In this document: positions 44,412 through 56,218 of the stretch, in pieces
Layout: every line of letters starts with the position of its first letter
How positions within the stretch are numbered: the stretch's first letter is position 1
NCBI RefSeq assembly: GCF_048564905.1
Contig: NC_132993.1
Span: 14,841,001-14,905,000, forward strand
Source of the DNA: Vicugna pacos
Taxonomy: Eukaryota > Chordata > Mammalia > Artiodactyla > Camelidae
Direction: 5' to 3'
Length of the DNA: 64,000 bases
The notes under the pieces: generated by a model
Database searches by the model: none
What the model was told of the DNA's origin: nothing
What the model saw: only the letters and a program-made list of their open reading frames with translations
Program-made: the position numbers and the translations under genes

Positions 44412-44515
44412 TACCTCTGTTCCCTCATGTGTAATAATGTATAGAATCTACTCCAGAGTCTTCATGTTGATTAAATAAAACTGTATTTGTGAATAGCATT
44501 TTGTAAAATGTGAAT
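44412..44515 (+). mobile_element. MIR, right part
   Basis: The text 'cctctgttccctcatgtgta' then 'ataatgtatagaatctactc' continues the MIR core interrupted at 43948. Confidence 0.75.
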
Positions 44516-46154
44516 TATTATTGACTGTGGATATGTAATTAAATTGTGATGTGAATGACTGACTTCTTTTCTTCTTGTCCAATTCCAACTTCCCCTAGGC
44601 AGGTGTTTCCTTCTTAATTAAAAATAATGTCTACTTAGGAGAGTATTAGCCAACATGTGTCTAAGGGAGAGGGGAAGTTTGGGGCAGGGTGTTAATCTTA
44701 TTCATTCAAGTTTTATATGAGGAAAGAATATATATATGCATCCTTACCAGGGAGATGAAGGAATAACAGGTGTCTCCTTTTCTTTCCTTAGTCTCATCAG
44801 CTCCTGAAATGGAATGTCAAATCAAGGTATCCCTTGTCTTTATATGGCTCTTACTGAAGAAACGAAATTTCCACTCCAAAACAAAGATGACTGTCCCACC
44901 CCATGTCAAACATAGAACTCTCCACAGTGGTTTTGCTCTGGTTTCAAAAACTATGAATAGTCACATCTGTTAGCTGTAAGAATCGCTTCTAATCCTCTAG
45001 ACCGTAAGTCCTTTTTGATAAAGTCCTTATGAATCTAAGCATTCATATAAGAAACTCAGCTTCTCTTTCTGACCACCTAAATTCACAAATGATCTCTCAT
45101 TCCAAAGCCATTAAGTATTTTCTTAGGCCTATTGGTACTCTGCTCTTTTGCATCTTACAGATTGGCTTGAGAATCACCAGATAGCTTTAACATCAATGCT
45201 CTGTTTTCTAGCACTTCTGTGTAAGTTCAGACTTAGATTCTTCCTTTTTAAATTAACAAAATAAATCTGGTGTGAACCATGCTTCTGCTAACTCTTTTAG
45301 ACCTAACACAACATTTTTTATAAATCATGGTGTGTCACTGCAGTTGGTTTGTAAGCATGGTAAACCCTTCCTCCAATCAAAGTAAATATTGTTTAAGTAT
45401 ATATAATCTCAACATTATTTTGATGTAGTTAAGTGCTCACAACTTCAATAACTGAAGGAAACATTTCTCAGGATACTACTATATGAATTTGATGATAATT
45501 CTCATGGAGGAATTTTAAAACTCATATTAAAATATGAGTTATCTTTGGCACTGGCTTTTTACCTTTGGCAAGAACATTAATATGCTATTAACACAAATAC
45601 ATTATTTATTTATCATTAAAAATAATCCTAAAACATTAAAACATTTTTTTTACTATGACTTCTTAGTGACAATGACTTATTCTGCAATGTTAGAATTGGC
45701 AAAATTTATTTTATTCTCTCTCCTTTTCAAAACTTCTGATTGTAATTTTAGTTTCTAATCTGGAGATATTCCTGGTGAAGTTAAGTTTTAAACTAAAAGA
45801 AAAGGATTGAATTAACAGACTAGTGAAAACAGAAAATTAGGAATAAATTTTGAAAATGATTGTAGTAGATGGAAAGAGATTAGGGTGGAGAAAAGGAACA
45901 TGGGAAGACACCATGAAAAAGGCAATTACAATGTGAAATTTAAACCAAACCCCCCTAAAACTGAGTTCCCCCATGAATTTTATGATGAACTTCTCTACCC
46001 AAAACTTTAGTCCCTTTCTTGTTCTGCCTCTGTTCCCCTCAGGATTGAGGAGTATCAAAGAAAAGGGGGAACTGAAACTGAGCAGGACCCTGCAGGGCCT
46101 TCCTGGGTACAAAAACCCCTCTGGTGTAACTAGTTTTTTTGTTTGTAGAAAAAA
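44516..46154. other. Non-coding stretch, nothing firmly assigned
   Basis: AT-rich. A possible L2 trace ('ctagaccgtaagtcctttt') lies near 44,995. Open frames of up to 91 codons have no motif. Confidence 0.5.
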
Positions 46155-46714
46155 TGTTTTAGTCTCCTAGGCCTTTCTTGAGTTCCAAAGGGCAGACTCA
46201 AGCAGCTACTAATTAGAGAAGTGAGAGAATGTAGAAACAAAGGAAAAACAGACAAGCAAGAAAAGAAATGATGACTTAAACAATAGTTCAGTGATTAAGC
46301 AGAGTCCTAGTTCCTCCTCAAGGGATATCCATAACCATCTGACACATACATTTGAATTGTTCTGCAGAAACTAAGGTGGAGGATGGTGACTGCATGCTAA
46401 CCACAAGCACAGTAACCCCCAGAATGGTTGAAGCCAGAAGGTTGATGACTAAGATTTCTGAAACATCACACTGTTACCTCACCACCAACCATTCATCAGA
46501 AAGTCCAGGAGCTGCAATTCTCACCCTAAATGTTGCCTTTAAAAATCCTTCCCTCAAAGCCACTGGGGAGTTCTGGTCTTTTAAGCATGAGCCTCCCATT
46601 CTCCTTGTTTGGCAACTTGCAATAAACACTGTACTTTCCTTTATCACAACCCAGTGTCAGGAGATTGGCTTTGCTTTGTGATGAGTGAGCAGACCGGAGT
46701 TCAGTTTGGTAACA
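46155..46714 (+). mobile_element. LTR of an endogenous retrovirus (class I-like), fossil
   Basis: The 3' end is clear: AATAAA at 46621-46626, then 'acccagtgtcaggagattgg', 'gagcagaccggagttcag' and the terminal 'ttggtaaca' (CA at 46713-46714). The text upstream back to about 46155 ('actcaagcagctactaatta', 'tgatgacttaaacaatag') fits one continuous LTR as I remember related artiodactyl elements. The 5' edge is uncertain. No internal region is visible after it. An open frame crossing it is part of the LTR, not a gene. Confidence 0.65.
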
Positions 46715-48039
46715 AAATTAGATGTCCTAGTGGAGCCATTACTCATGATCTATAAAAGACAACTGAGAACCAGATCCCAGTGTCTACCACAAAATACATC
46801 CATGGGACAAGCACTGTCTGAGAAAGATGAACCACTGTTGTTTTGTGCCTTTTTGCTAAGCTGCCAGAAATCACAGCAGGGCTCTCCTACTAAGCTGAAA
46901 GTTCTCAGCAACTCAAATGTGGCTTATAAACCCATTCCGTTGAACTCCTAAGGTAAATAAGTAGAAAAAACAAAAACAGTCCTGAAAAAGCTTCTCTTTC
47001 TTTTTGCTTTTTGCTCGCTTTCTCCCTTCTGTGGTGACAGTTCTGTGAACTGTGTCAGAAATGCGGTGGCACAGAGAGAGAACTTACTCAGAGGAGCCTG
47101 GGGGTGTGCTGACAGGGCAGAGGAGAGACTTGGAACATACAGCAATCGAGTTGCTAAGGATAAGGGTTAGAGTCTAACACTCAAAACCAATTTGCCATGG
47201 TGTTTCTCAAAATGCATCCGTGGTGAACCAGAAAAATTAATCTAAATGTTTTATTAAAGATATAAATAGCATCGTCTACGTCAGTTTTACAAAGCACAGC
47301 AGTGCTAGGGAGACAGCACTTTTTCAGCATTTCCATGTGACTGTGTATAAACATGCAGAGCATTTATTTAGCTTTCAGTTGGCCTTGAAGAACAAAAGTG
47401 ACTCTTTAGTATAGATGATACTTCATAATACAATTCCAAACAACATGAATTTGTAGATGAATGGTTCTTTTGGAGTACATCTAGAGACTTCATTCACCTT
47501 CTCCTAAGTCTGCCCCACCATTGCAAATTTTTGTATTTTCCCTTAATAGTGATCATCTTGGGTCCCTTAAAAATAACCTGTGAAGCATTTATCCTAATTT
47601 ATGTGCACTCTTTCATGTCACGATATCAGAAAATAGCAAGCTTTAGGCTCTTACAGAAAGGATGCACCCTGTACACAGCTTTGCTCTTTTACAATAGGAT
47701 GAATTGGGTGAATATGCACATGGCCACATCTGGGAACATCAATCAGCCTCCTGTAATTAGATCCCTTTGAGCAATGGAAAACCCCTTGCATCATGTACAC
47801 AGAGGAATGATCATTTGGCCAACATCAAAAGATTAACTCATTCTATATTTTCAAATTACCCTAGTAATTACCTTGTAATTTTTCATTTTAAGCCTCGTAA
47901 ATTTAAAAACAATGTTAACTACTTGATAGATTTGTTATGAAATGTGTATATATATTTCATAACATGTACAAATATGTTTATATAATATAACTTGGCTTCC
48001 TAAATTTAATGCAGAAGTGATGTTTTAGTAGAAAGTGCT
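46715..48039. other. Non-coding stretch, nothing firmly assigned
   Basis: An 88-codon frame at 46685-46951 has no domain. Text at 47195-47225 ('tggtgtttctcaaaatgcat') faintly recalls MER5-type DNA transposons. Nothing else was recognised. Confidence 0.45.
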
Positions 48040-48185
48040 CTGGATCCTAATTCCAACTCTTTCAAGTTATATGGCCTTGGAAAAGTAATTTATCTCATCC
48101 ATGCTTCACTGTCTTTATCTGCAAAATGACAGTGTATTCATTCTAAGTGATTCCAGATTATTTAAAAATATTTAATACCTCAAGA
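48040..48185 (+). mobile_element. MIR SINE fragment
   Basis: The text 'ctctggatcctaattccaac', 'atatggccttggaaaagtaa' and 'ctttatctgcaaaatgacag' matches MIR head and core in the plus orientation. Confidence 0.75.
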
Positions 48186-48279
48186 TTTATTATATTTTGA
48201 GAAACAGGGTATTTATAATACCCTTTTGGCTAATTTTATGATAGTTTTTATAATCTTCAATTTTTATATATACTAAGTT

Positions 48280-48752
48280 TGTTAGGCAGATTAATGCTTT
48301 CCCCTCCAAAGACTTCTACATCCTAATCTCTGGAACTTCTGCATGTTACCATAAATGGCAAAAAAGAGAATTTAGATGGTGAATGGAATTAGAGTTGCTA
48401 AGAAGCTGACCTTAAGATAGGGACATTATCTTGCATTATTCTGTTGGCTCCAACGAAACACAGCATCTTCAAAAGTGGGTAACCAAGACAGAAGACTCAG
48501 TATCAGAGTAATGGGATGGAAAGAGCCATGAGCCAAGGGATGCAGGCAGTGTGCTGGAAGCTGGAAATTTTCAAAAACAGATTTTCTCCTAGAGCCTCTG
48601 GAAAGAATGCAGCCCTGCTGACATCTTGATTTTAGGCTGGTGAGAGCCGTATTGGACTTCTGAGTTACCGAATATTAGATAATAAACTTGTATTGTTTTA
48701 AAACACCAAATTTATGGTATTTTGCTACAGTAGCCATAGGAAATTATATACC
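48280..48752 (+). mobile_element. MLT1-type LTR (ERVL-MaLR), solo, fossil
   Basis: A complete-looking MLT1 LTR: TGTTAGGCAGATTAATG at the left end, 'catcctaatctctggaactt', 'tgttaccataaatggcaaaa', 'agccatgagccaagggatgc', 'gagcctctggaaagaatgca', 'gctgacatcttgattttagg', 'ataataaacttgtattgttt' and a right end 'gctacagtagccatagg'. A possible duplication, 'actaagttt' / 'accaagttt', flanks it. MaLR LTRs of this type predate the split of the placental orders, about 100 million years ago. No internal part is present. Confidence 0.9.
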
Positions 48753-49484
48753 AAGTTTTCACTAGTGTCATAGAAGGTGATTTCGGTATTACAGGCGTAA
48801 CATTAATTTAGCTTGTCCAAATTTCCAAGTGAGTGCTTATGTTAGTAGTAGTATTACTGTGCCAACTGTTCTGCTCAAAACTATCAGTCAAGTTCAGTGG
48901 CTGCTATAACCTTCTCAGAGTGGGAGTCAGGGTGGAAGCTGCGAAAGTTTTGAAGAGGTAGTTTATTGCTACTAGATGTTCAGCACTTAGGACAGTTCAG
49001 CCTTATCTACCAGCTTTGAATCAGTACCTTGGAGAGAGGAGAGGACACATTCTTTCATAGCAGATTATCAAGATAGGCCCAAATGGCCAGTGGCACCAGC
49101 CTCTGCAGAGATTTCTGAGATTTGGGAAGTCGCTGGGCTATCATAACCTGAGAAGGAAGTATAAAGTCACCTCCATTTTGAAGCAGACTTTGCCTCACCA
49201 TCAAATTCCCGCATTCAAGTTTTGGCAAAGCCAGTTGGAGCCAAACTGTCAGATTTTCTCTGACCTCATGCAGCTTACCACATGAAGCTTCTGTGAACTT
49301 TCTTAGCCTGAATTGCCTTCGTCTGTCTCATGTGTTACTTTCAATATCTGCCTTGAATGTCATATTCCTTGCTTATAATCCGTCTTTACAGTCCAGCAAT
49401 CCTTTTGACTTAGAATAAAGGCAAACTGAGCTCACTACTATAAGACTTGGATAAAAGATGGTATGGGTTAAAAAAAGGCCAGCA
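48753..49484. other. Non-coding stretch, nothing assigned
   Basis: Text with balanced composition between 48,880 and 49,440 that I cannot place in any family. No open frame of note. Confidence 0.45.
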
Positions 49485-49720
49485 TACATTGTTCATTCAG
49501 TCATTTAATAAATAATATTTATTTATAGCCTACCACAAGTTATGCATGGTTCTGCATGCTAGAGATAAAGGCTGAGTAAGGCAAAATTTTGCTTTCATGG
49601 GCAACTTGTGGGAGGAAGCAACCAATACATAGCCAGCTAGATAGATAGAGATATAATATCAAACAATGGTAATTACTATAAAATACAAAAGCAAGTAAAG
49701 AGATTAGTCCAGATAATATA
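49485..49720 (-). mobile_element. L2 3' end, inverted
   Basis: The text 'ttcattcagtcatttaataa', 'tagcctaccacaagttatgc' and 'ttgctttcatgggcaacttg' is inverted L2 3' UTR. Confidence 0.65.
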
Positions 49721-50100
49721 CTGCGCTGTTTGCCAGTTATTTATAGTTCTTCCTTAGTACAGGCACAAGGTTAGACTGTAGTTATGATGGGATAGGGTCA
49801 TGTGATTAGCTCTAGTTATGAGATCTGAGTGGCATTGGTGTGACTCAAAGCTGAGCATTTAATTACCAGTGTGAGAACCACCAGGGCTCTCTTTCCCTCT
49901 GATAACAGCAACTGCAATGTTCAAGATGGTAGGAGCTCCACAGTCTGGGTCCTTGAATCGCCCCTGTTAGTGGATATACAATGGCATTGCAAAATAAAGC
50001 TTTGTTGCTTTATGCCATGAACACTTGTCTTTCCCTCTACAATATAATCTATCTTATGCTGACCGATAAAGATATTCTGGGAAGGCATGACACTAAGGAG
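49721..50100 (+). mobile_element. Ancient interspersed repeat, family uncertain
   Basis: The text 'ccagggctctctttccctct', 'gttcaagatggtaggagctc', 'cagtctgggtccttgaatcg' and 'aaataaagctttgttgcttt' follows an ancient mammalian repeat that I have seen often but cannot name with certainty (it may be LTR-derived). Plus orientation judged by the AATAAA-like element at about 49996. Confidence 0.45.
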
Positions 50101-50569
50101 CTGAAAGTTCATTAGAGACATGAATGATGATAATAACTGAGGAATGTTAAGTTCTGGAATAAAAATATTTCACACAGAGGAAATAGCCAGTGTAAAAATC
50201 TGTGAGATAGGCATAAGGTAGCATCCAAGAAAGTGCTGCCCAACTCCGAACCAGACTTGGACATGGGTCATTATTCTGGACAATGCCAGTTTTTTTCTTC
50301 TTGACTAATAATTTTTATTTTGTCATATGCTAATATTTTTTGAAAAACATGGTAGATGTTTGAACCAGTATCTTTAATTCTTAGAAATCTAACCCAGAAC
50401 TATAGCTAGGGACCTAATTTATATTTCTTTCCTATACAAGTGTTCTACTTAGGTGCAGTCACTTTTTTGCCACTATCTTTACACCCTAGCCCAAGTTCTC
50501 ATAATTTTCTTTGTAACCTTGGTGCAATCTTTAGGAGCCCATGTAGCCTCTGGATAATGCAATATCATC
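50101..50569. other. Non-coding stretch, nothing assigned
   Basis: Nothing recognised. Confidence 0.5.
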
Positions 50570-51680
50570 ATTTTTATCCATTCATTTATTAAATAAATAT
50601 TTATTAAACAACTACAAATATGACAGATTCTGGGGAAACCACTTGGGATAAAATGGTGAACAAAGATAGAGCTTGTAGTGTAGTGAAGGAGACAAATATT
50701 AAGCACATAATTATAAAAGTTCAGTGGAAAATGACAACTATGATAAATGTAATGCAATAAAGGTCATGTTGCTCTGAGAGTACATAATAGATGGATTTGA
50801 ATCTGTCAGGGAGGTCAGAGAAGGCGTGCCTGAGAAACTGAAGCTTGAGTTTACATCTCACAGATGAAGAGGAATTAATCAGGTGAAGAGTGGATGAAAA
50901 TATTTGCTAAGAAAAGGAAACTTCAACTCAAATATTCTGTGGTGGGAGAGACCATGGAGGGTAGAAAAACTAAAAAATATCCAGTATGGATAAAAAAGGA
51001 GACTTATGGGATGTCTTTTATGAGAGAGGATGGGCGGGGCAGGTGTGGAGGAGGGAAACCATGCATGGCAGTGTTTAGGAACACCGTCTTTATGATGAAA
51101 GTATTGAGAAACTATTGGAATATTTAAGTGGGTAAGAGGAAAAAAATGACTAATCAAATGTGTTTTAAAAAAAATGTTCAGGTCACAGTGGAGGAAGGCA
51201 AGAGCAAATGTGGATAGGTCGACATGGCTATGGTCTAAGACCAATTAACAGATGATGATAACTTTGATTGAAGGCACTGTGATGGGAATAGAGAAAAGTG
51301 ATGAATTCCAAAGCGTTCTGATAAGGTGAACTTTATTTGGTGAAGAGTGAACATGATGGAGGAAGAAGGAGTTTTGAGGATGACACTTTATACTCTGAAT
51401 GGTGATGCCATTGACTAAAACTGGAAACACTGGAAGAGAACAAAGCTCCCAGAGGTTTCATGTTGACTGAATCTGAAGGACCTTTCAGACAAACAAGAGG
51501 AGATAACAAATAGACAGTTGAAAATACAGATCTGGAACTCAAATAAAGGTCTAAGCTAGATATGTAACTTTGTGAACCATTTGCTCCCAGGTGGTAATTG
51601 AAGCCAAGGCCAAGTCTGAGACTGCCTAGGGAGAGATCTTCGAAAGAGGAGGAGGAAGGGTGGGAAGCCAAGGGCACTAA
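50570..51680 (-). mobile_element. Long L2-type LINE fragment, inverted
   Basis: The inverted L2 3' end starts with 'attcatttattaaataaata' and 'aaatggtgaacaaagatag', followed by 'gtagtgaaggagacaaatat' and 'gggaggtcagagaaggcgtg'. Inverted 3' UTR-type text continues to about 51,680 ('ggtgatgccattgactaaaa', 'gagataacaaatagacagtt', 'gacctttcagaca'-type). This is one of the longer ancient LINE stretches in the window. The part beyond about 50,900 may belong to the repeat that normally adjoins L2. Confidence 0.6.
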
Positions 51681-52802
51681 TGGAAGATTAATAGAGCAAG
51701 CACAGAAGGAGCAGAAGGGGCAGGACTGGAACTAGAGCTGGATCAGGACTAATGTCAGGGAATCCGGATTCTGTCCTCCATGGTCCAGAGACAAGGTTTT
51801 AAAGAGTTTGTGCCCCAGTACACAAGTTCTCCATAAGAGAATTTACTTTATTACTTCATTACAAACTAATGATTGAGATTATGTGGACTTGAGAATGAAG
51901 GGCAGTTCTCTTCTCTGAAATTAGCTACTCCCCCCACCCAAGTTGTTCTGAAGTTGAATGTTTATAAATAGAGACACATTCTAAGAACATGACCACTATG
52001 GTACAGAGCACTCAGGAACATGTAGGTGATTCATATACCTATAGAAACAAAAGTCCTTATGTTTTAGGACTAAAATAAAGCAATAACTTACATAGTCAGA
52101 AGACAGACTTCCACCAAATGCAGTATTTGGAACATAGCTATATGTTTCAAGCAAACAAGCAAACAGATACTCATTTGCTTTAAAAATAGATGTTTAAAAA
52201 GACCATATTATGTGTTTTGTGAGGGAATTTCTCAGACACTTACACAGATTCAATTTTTTTCTTCATTTGTATAGAATTTTTACAGAATCTTGTTATCTGA
52301 TTTCCCAACCAGTAGATGATTAACTTCATCCAATTCTAAAAATTAAAGAACAGGCATACAGACACTAAGGAGAATGGATGAACAGAAACCTGGTAAGAGT
52401 GGGGGAAAAAAAAAGGATACAAGAAAAGATCGCCCTGAGATCTCAAGAAACAGCTCTCTGCGGCTATAGCAAGAACACAGAACCTTTTTCACCTCAATTG
52501 TCTGTGAGCCTTTGCTGTATTACAAGTTGGCTAAACACTTATGAGTCATCCTGATGATCCTGAGGTTAAATTATGTTAACTCTACTCTTTAAAAGGTCAG
52601 AAAAGCTTATACACACTGTAGATTAATTTCTGTAAATAATTTGAGCTCGAAGGAGTAAAGCTTAGTCATCTTGAAAATAAACCTTTCCCAAACCTCTCAT
52701 TTCCATGTGAGCCTGATAAATATATAAGCATGTCATAATCATTGCATTAGCTAAGAGTATTTCCTGCCTTCAGACATTAGCTTGGAGTATATTTAAGCTT
52801 AG
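51681..52802. other. Non-coding stretch, nothing assigned
   Basis: AT-rich, with no nameable repeat or frame. Confidence 0.5.
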
Positions 52803-53169
52803 TTAGTTTCTCAGGACCACCATAACGAAGTACCACAAACTGGGTGGCTTAAACAACAGAGTAATATTGTTTCACGGTTCTGGAATCAAAGTGTTGGCAG
52901 AGTTAGTTTCTTCTGAGGGCTACAAGAGAAGGACCTGTGCCAGGCTTCTCTCCTTGGCTTCGTGTTCACATGGCTTCTCCAAATTCGGCAAGTCTGTTTC
53001 CAAATTTACCCTTCTCATAAGGACATCCCTCATATTGGATTAGGGCTCATCCTAATGATTTCATTTTAACTTGTAAACAACCTATCTCCAAAAAAGATCA
53101 CATTCTGAGATACTGGGGTGAGGATTTCAACATATGAATTTAGTGGGGGACACAATATAATCCATTGCA
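52803..53169 (-). mobile_element. MLT1/MST-type LTR (ERVL-MaLR), inverted, fossil
   Basis: The reverse complement of a MaLR LTR: 'gtaccacaaactgggtggct', 'taaacaacagagtaatattg', 'ataaggacatccctcatatt', 'ggattagggctcatcctaat', 'cacattctgagatactgggg', 'tttcaacatatgaattt' and the terminal 'acacaatataatccattgca'. Solo LTR. It is opposite in orientation to the one at 48280-48752, so the two are not a pair from one provirus. Confidence 0.9.
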
Positions 53170-53349
53170 TTTGATAACTATGCAAAATGAATGAGTAAAT
53201 TAATACATGTTAAATGTCTACCAGCTATTAAAGTTGGTCAAAGGCATGTTCTTCAACTTTTATTTTAATATTGCTAATGGGTTGCTTTAAATTCACTTGC
53301 CTTATCTGTTTCATTATCAGAAACAGTGTTTAATAATTAATGATTAGCC
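53170..53349. other. Non-coding spacer
   Basis: Nothing recognised. Confidence 0.5.
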
Positions 53350-53545
53350 ACTGTGCTTCCATAATACTTATCACAGTCAGCCTGGTGCTCTATTCTTCCA
53401 CAAATATCTCCTCTAATTCTTTTGTAATCTTCTTGGGGACATGGGCCATATATTGATCATCCACATGTAACTTGTTACATCTAGCATTGTGCTTTGTACA
53501 TGAAAAGTCATTAATAAGCATTGTTTAAGGTGAACTGACTTGACA
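53350..53545 (+). mobile_element. L2 3' end fragment
   Basis: The text 'ataatacttatcacagtcag', 'cttcttggggacatgggcca' and 'tagcattgtgctttgtacat' with 'tcattaataagcattgttta' follows L2 3' UTR order in the plus orientation. Confidence 0.65.
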
Positions 53546-54009
53546 TGTTGGTTGATATAATAAATTTTCTACATTACTATGGAACTGTTTGAAGTTAACT
53601 GACTCACATAGAAGACTGTCTTAGTCTCAGTCACCAAGGTCTAATTAAATAAAGTAAAAAAAATTGACAAATGGTGGTTCTTTTAGACCAATCCTATCTA
53701 TTTTGTTTCCTGGACATTCATTCTAGGAATGATTTAAATGAGTTGGGGTGATCAGGCCTCTCATCTTATGCCTAAAACAACAAACCCAAGGATTTGGGGG
53801 TTCAGCTATCTTCAAGAGTTAGTCCAGTAACATCTTGTACCTGGCTGGTGAGGCTGGCACAATTAAAGTTAATCACACCCAATAGAATTTTCTCAAAGGC
53901 TACATGCATGCTATTAACTGAGATGAGAGGGAAAAGTGTGAATACGTATGAGCTGTATATAGTTTCTACATTATTCATTAATTTACACATCAGTTCTGAA
54001 ATCATCTTT
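53546..54009. other. Non-coding stretch, nothing assigned
   Basis: Two overlapping 72-73 codon frames on opposite strands (53794-54020); neither has a domain. Confidence 0.5.
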
Positions 54010-54310
54010 AGGTGATGCAAGTCTCAGTTCTAATATCACCTTTTCAAAGATACTTTCCTGATCATACAATTTAAAGATACATCTCTACTTTAATCGTCAG
54101 CTATCACTTTATCATTTAGAAATTTTCTTTTTAGTGCTGACCACTATTGAATACAATCTTTTATATTTTTGTTTACTGTCTACTGCTCCATGCTCCCAAT
54201 CCTCCACTTAAATATAAACTCCATAACAGCTGGTGCCTAGTCATTCTTACTTATTGATATCTTGCTCATCAAGTCTGGCTATAGTAAAAACTCAGCATTT
54301 GGTGAGTGTG
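54010..54310 (+). mobile_element. L2 3' UTR
   Basis: The text 'gtctcagttctaatatcacc', 'ttttcaaagatactttcctg', 'cacttaaatataaactccat' and 'aactcagcatttggtga' is the L2 3' UTR in the plus orientation up to near its end. Confidence 0.75.
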
Positions 54311-54329
54311 ACTCTACATGATTCCCGTC

Positions 54330-54662
54330 CCCAAACCAGCTCTCTGACCTCATCTCTGACACATCTCCCCACTATTCACGTCACTAAAGCTTTAATGGTT
54401 TCCTTTCTGTTCTTCAAACATATCAACTGCCAAGTCCTACTTCAGAGTGTTTGCAGGTACATTTCCATCTGCTTGGAAAGTTCTGACCACAGAAATCTGC
54501 ATGCTTCATGTGTTCACCTCTCTCGGGTCTTTTCTCAAAATAACCTATTGCCTTTTCTGTGTAAAAGCTCCCTCTGTTCTGGAGATTTTAATACCTTGTC
54601 TGTCTTATTTTTCTCCATAGCACAAGTTATCACCTGACATAGCATATGCTTATTTGTTGTAC
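54330..54662 (+). mobile_element. Second L2 copy, left part (split by an LTR)
   Basis: The text 'gtcctacttcagagtgtttg', 'caggtacatttccatctgct', 'tggaaagttctgacc' and 'agcacaagttatcacctgac' is an L2 3' region in the plus orientation. It breaks at 54662 and resumes at 55038. Confidence 0.8.
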
Positions 54663-55037
54663 TGAATGCTGTGATGCACTACTCAGCTGTCCCTTCAGGA
54701 ACTAGACACACATTCTCCAAGCTATAGAGATTGCATCTTTCACAGGTCACAGATTATAAATCTGCTCCACTTGATACTGCCCTTGGTTAAAGGAAGCTGT
54801 CTCACTCAAAGTTTTGTCCCTTCCTAAGGGTAACCCACATCAAGTGCATGGTCAGTGCAAAGGCCATCCCAGCTCCAGAGATGCCTCTGGGTTTTTCTGA
54901 GGCCCTCGTTGCAACTAAGCCTCAGTTGAGTCTTGCCCTCCACCCAAATGTGCTTCACTTACTCTGATATGTGTTGATCCCTAATAAATCTCCTGTCCAC
55001 AGTTTCCATTTCAGAGTCTGTGCTCCTGGGACTTACA
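54663..55037 (+). mobile_element. LTR-like insertion (ERVL-type likely), fossil
   Basis: About 375 bp, starting TG and ending near CA, cuts an L2 in two. It has an 'aataaatctcctg' polyadenylation region at about 54983 followed by 'tttcagagtctgtgctcctg', typical of old LTR 3' ends. No internal sequence, so a solo LTR. Family not certain (LTR33 or LTR16-like by memory). Confidence 0.55.
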
Positions 55038-55170
55038 CAGAGTATAAGCTCCATGAGAACTGGGACATTGTCTATTTGATTCATTCTTATTTCTGTTGCA
55101 TCTCTCAGTGTCTAGAACAGTGCCTGAAAGGTGCTAGTTTAACATTTACTGAACAAATAAATGAATGAGA
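55038..55170 (+). mobile_element. Second L2 copy, right part (3' end)
   Basis: The text 'agtataagctccatgagaac', 'tgggacattgtctatttgat', 'gtgtctagaacagtgcctga' and 'aaataaatgaatgaga' is a clear L2 3' terminus that continues the copy broken at 54662. Confidence 0.85.
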
Positions 55171-55374
55171 AGACAGCCATCTCTTCTCCCAGAGGAGAAT
55201 TTATGGACATGGATGAATTCTATGTTTTCACTGGAAGACAATACAGAACAACTTTCAGGAAGGTTATTCAACTCCTTTGATCAAAGAATGCTACTACACT
55301 ATGAACAACTTCTATGGATAAGTTTTTAGTATTTCCACAGAAATACTCCAGTGAACTGGAGTCACTCCAGTGTG
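55171..55374. other. Non-coding spacer
   Basis: Nothing recognised. Confidence 0.5.
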
Positions 55375-55545
55375 ACCTCATAGCTCATTTGACCTTCCTA
55401 GAAACTACGTGAAGAAGGCATATAAATGATTATCTCTATTTTCTAAACTATGACACTGATTAGAAGGGTTAAATTGATTCATCTAAGGCCATTTATTAGC
55501 ACACAGCCAAACATCCAAACGCAGGCCTTCTGAACTTTTGCGCCA
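55375..55545 (-). mobile_element. MIR SINE, inverted
   Basis: The text 'ttatctctattttctaaact', 'gacactgattagaagggtta' and 'ttgattcatctaaggccatt' matches inverted MIR (ccccattttacag… gaggttaagtaacttgcccaagg). Confidence 0.7.
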
Positions 55546-56218
55546 TGTTCTTTTTAATTTTTTTGCTAAGAATAAATCTAGCTATTAATAATTATTAATG
55601 TTAATCTCATGTAAATATAAATATTTACAAATACACACTCATATCTGACTTGCCCAACTTTTCTTAAAACTTAATGTCCTTGTTTAATGATCAGGCATCC
55701 ATATTTGATTAAGACTCACAAATTCCTCTATAGAGCTGAAACAAGTAAAAAAATTAAATAAAAACAGTCTATTGTTTAAGGTTCACTTGTGAAGTTCTTA
55801 ACACACACTGCAAGAAGCAGCGATCATTATGCTATTGATTTTCAGAAGTCTTTTCTCTGAGAGCCACCAATTAGTGCTGTTACTATAGAGATGCCAATAT
55901 AACTTTTTTTCATAAGTCTAAATTTGAGTACAATATATGCAAAAATATTTAATATACTATGGATATATTTTATGTTAATATAGAGAGCTGTCTTTATGCA
56001 TCCATGTGTAAGTACACAAAACAAAAAATAAATTTAACCAAGACATGTATAATAATTCTAGCTATGCAGTTGTAAAAAAGCACATTACTTTCAGTAGTTT
56101 TGACTTCATAATGGGTCACTTGAATCTCACAGAAAATCAGGCTGAGAACATCTAATGATATTAAAACACCACAGCTGTTTTAGAGAAATATTTTTCAGAG
56201 GAATGAGTAATATGAACG
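55546..56218. other. Non-coding stretch, nothing assigned
   Basis: Very AT-rich; open frames at most 60 codons. Confidence 0.5.

Noticed and set aside
46352-46681. 109-codon open frame
   Set aside because: It lies inside an LTR fossil and covers its polyadenylation region, so it is not a gene.
48280-53169. The two MaLR LTRs as the ends of one provirus
   Set aside because: They are in opposite orientation, differ in type and have unrelated repeats between them.
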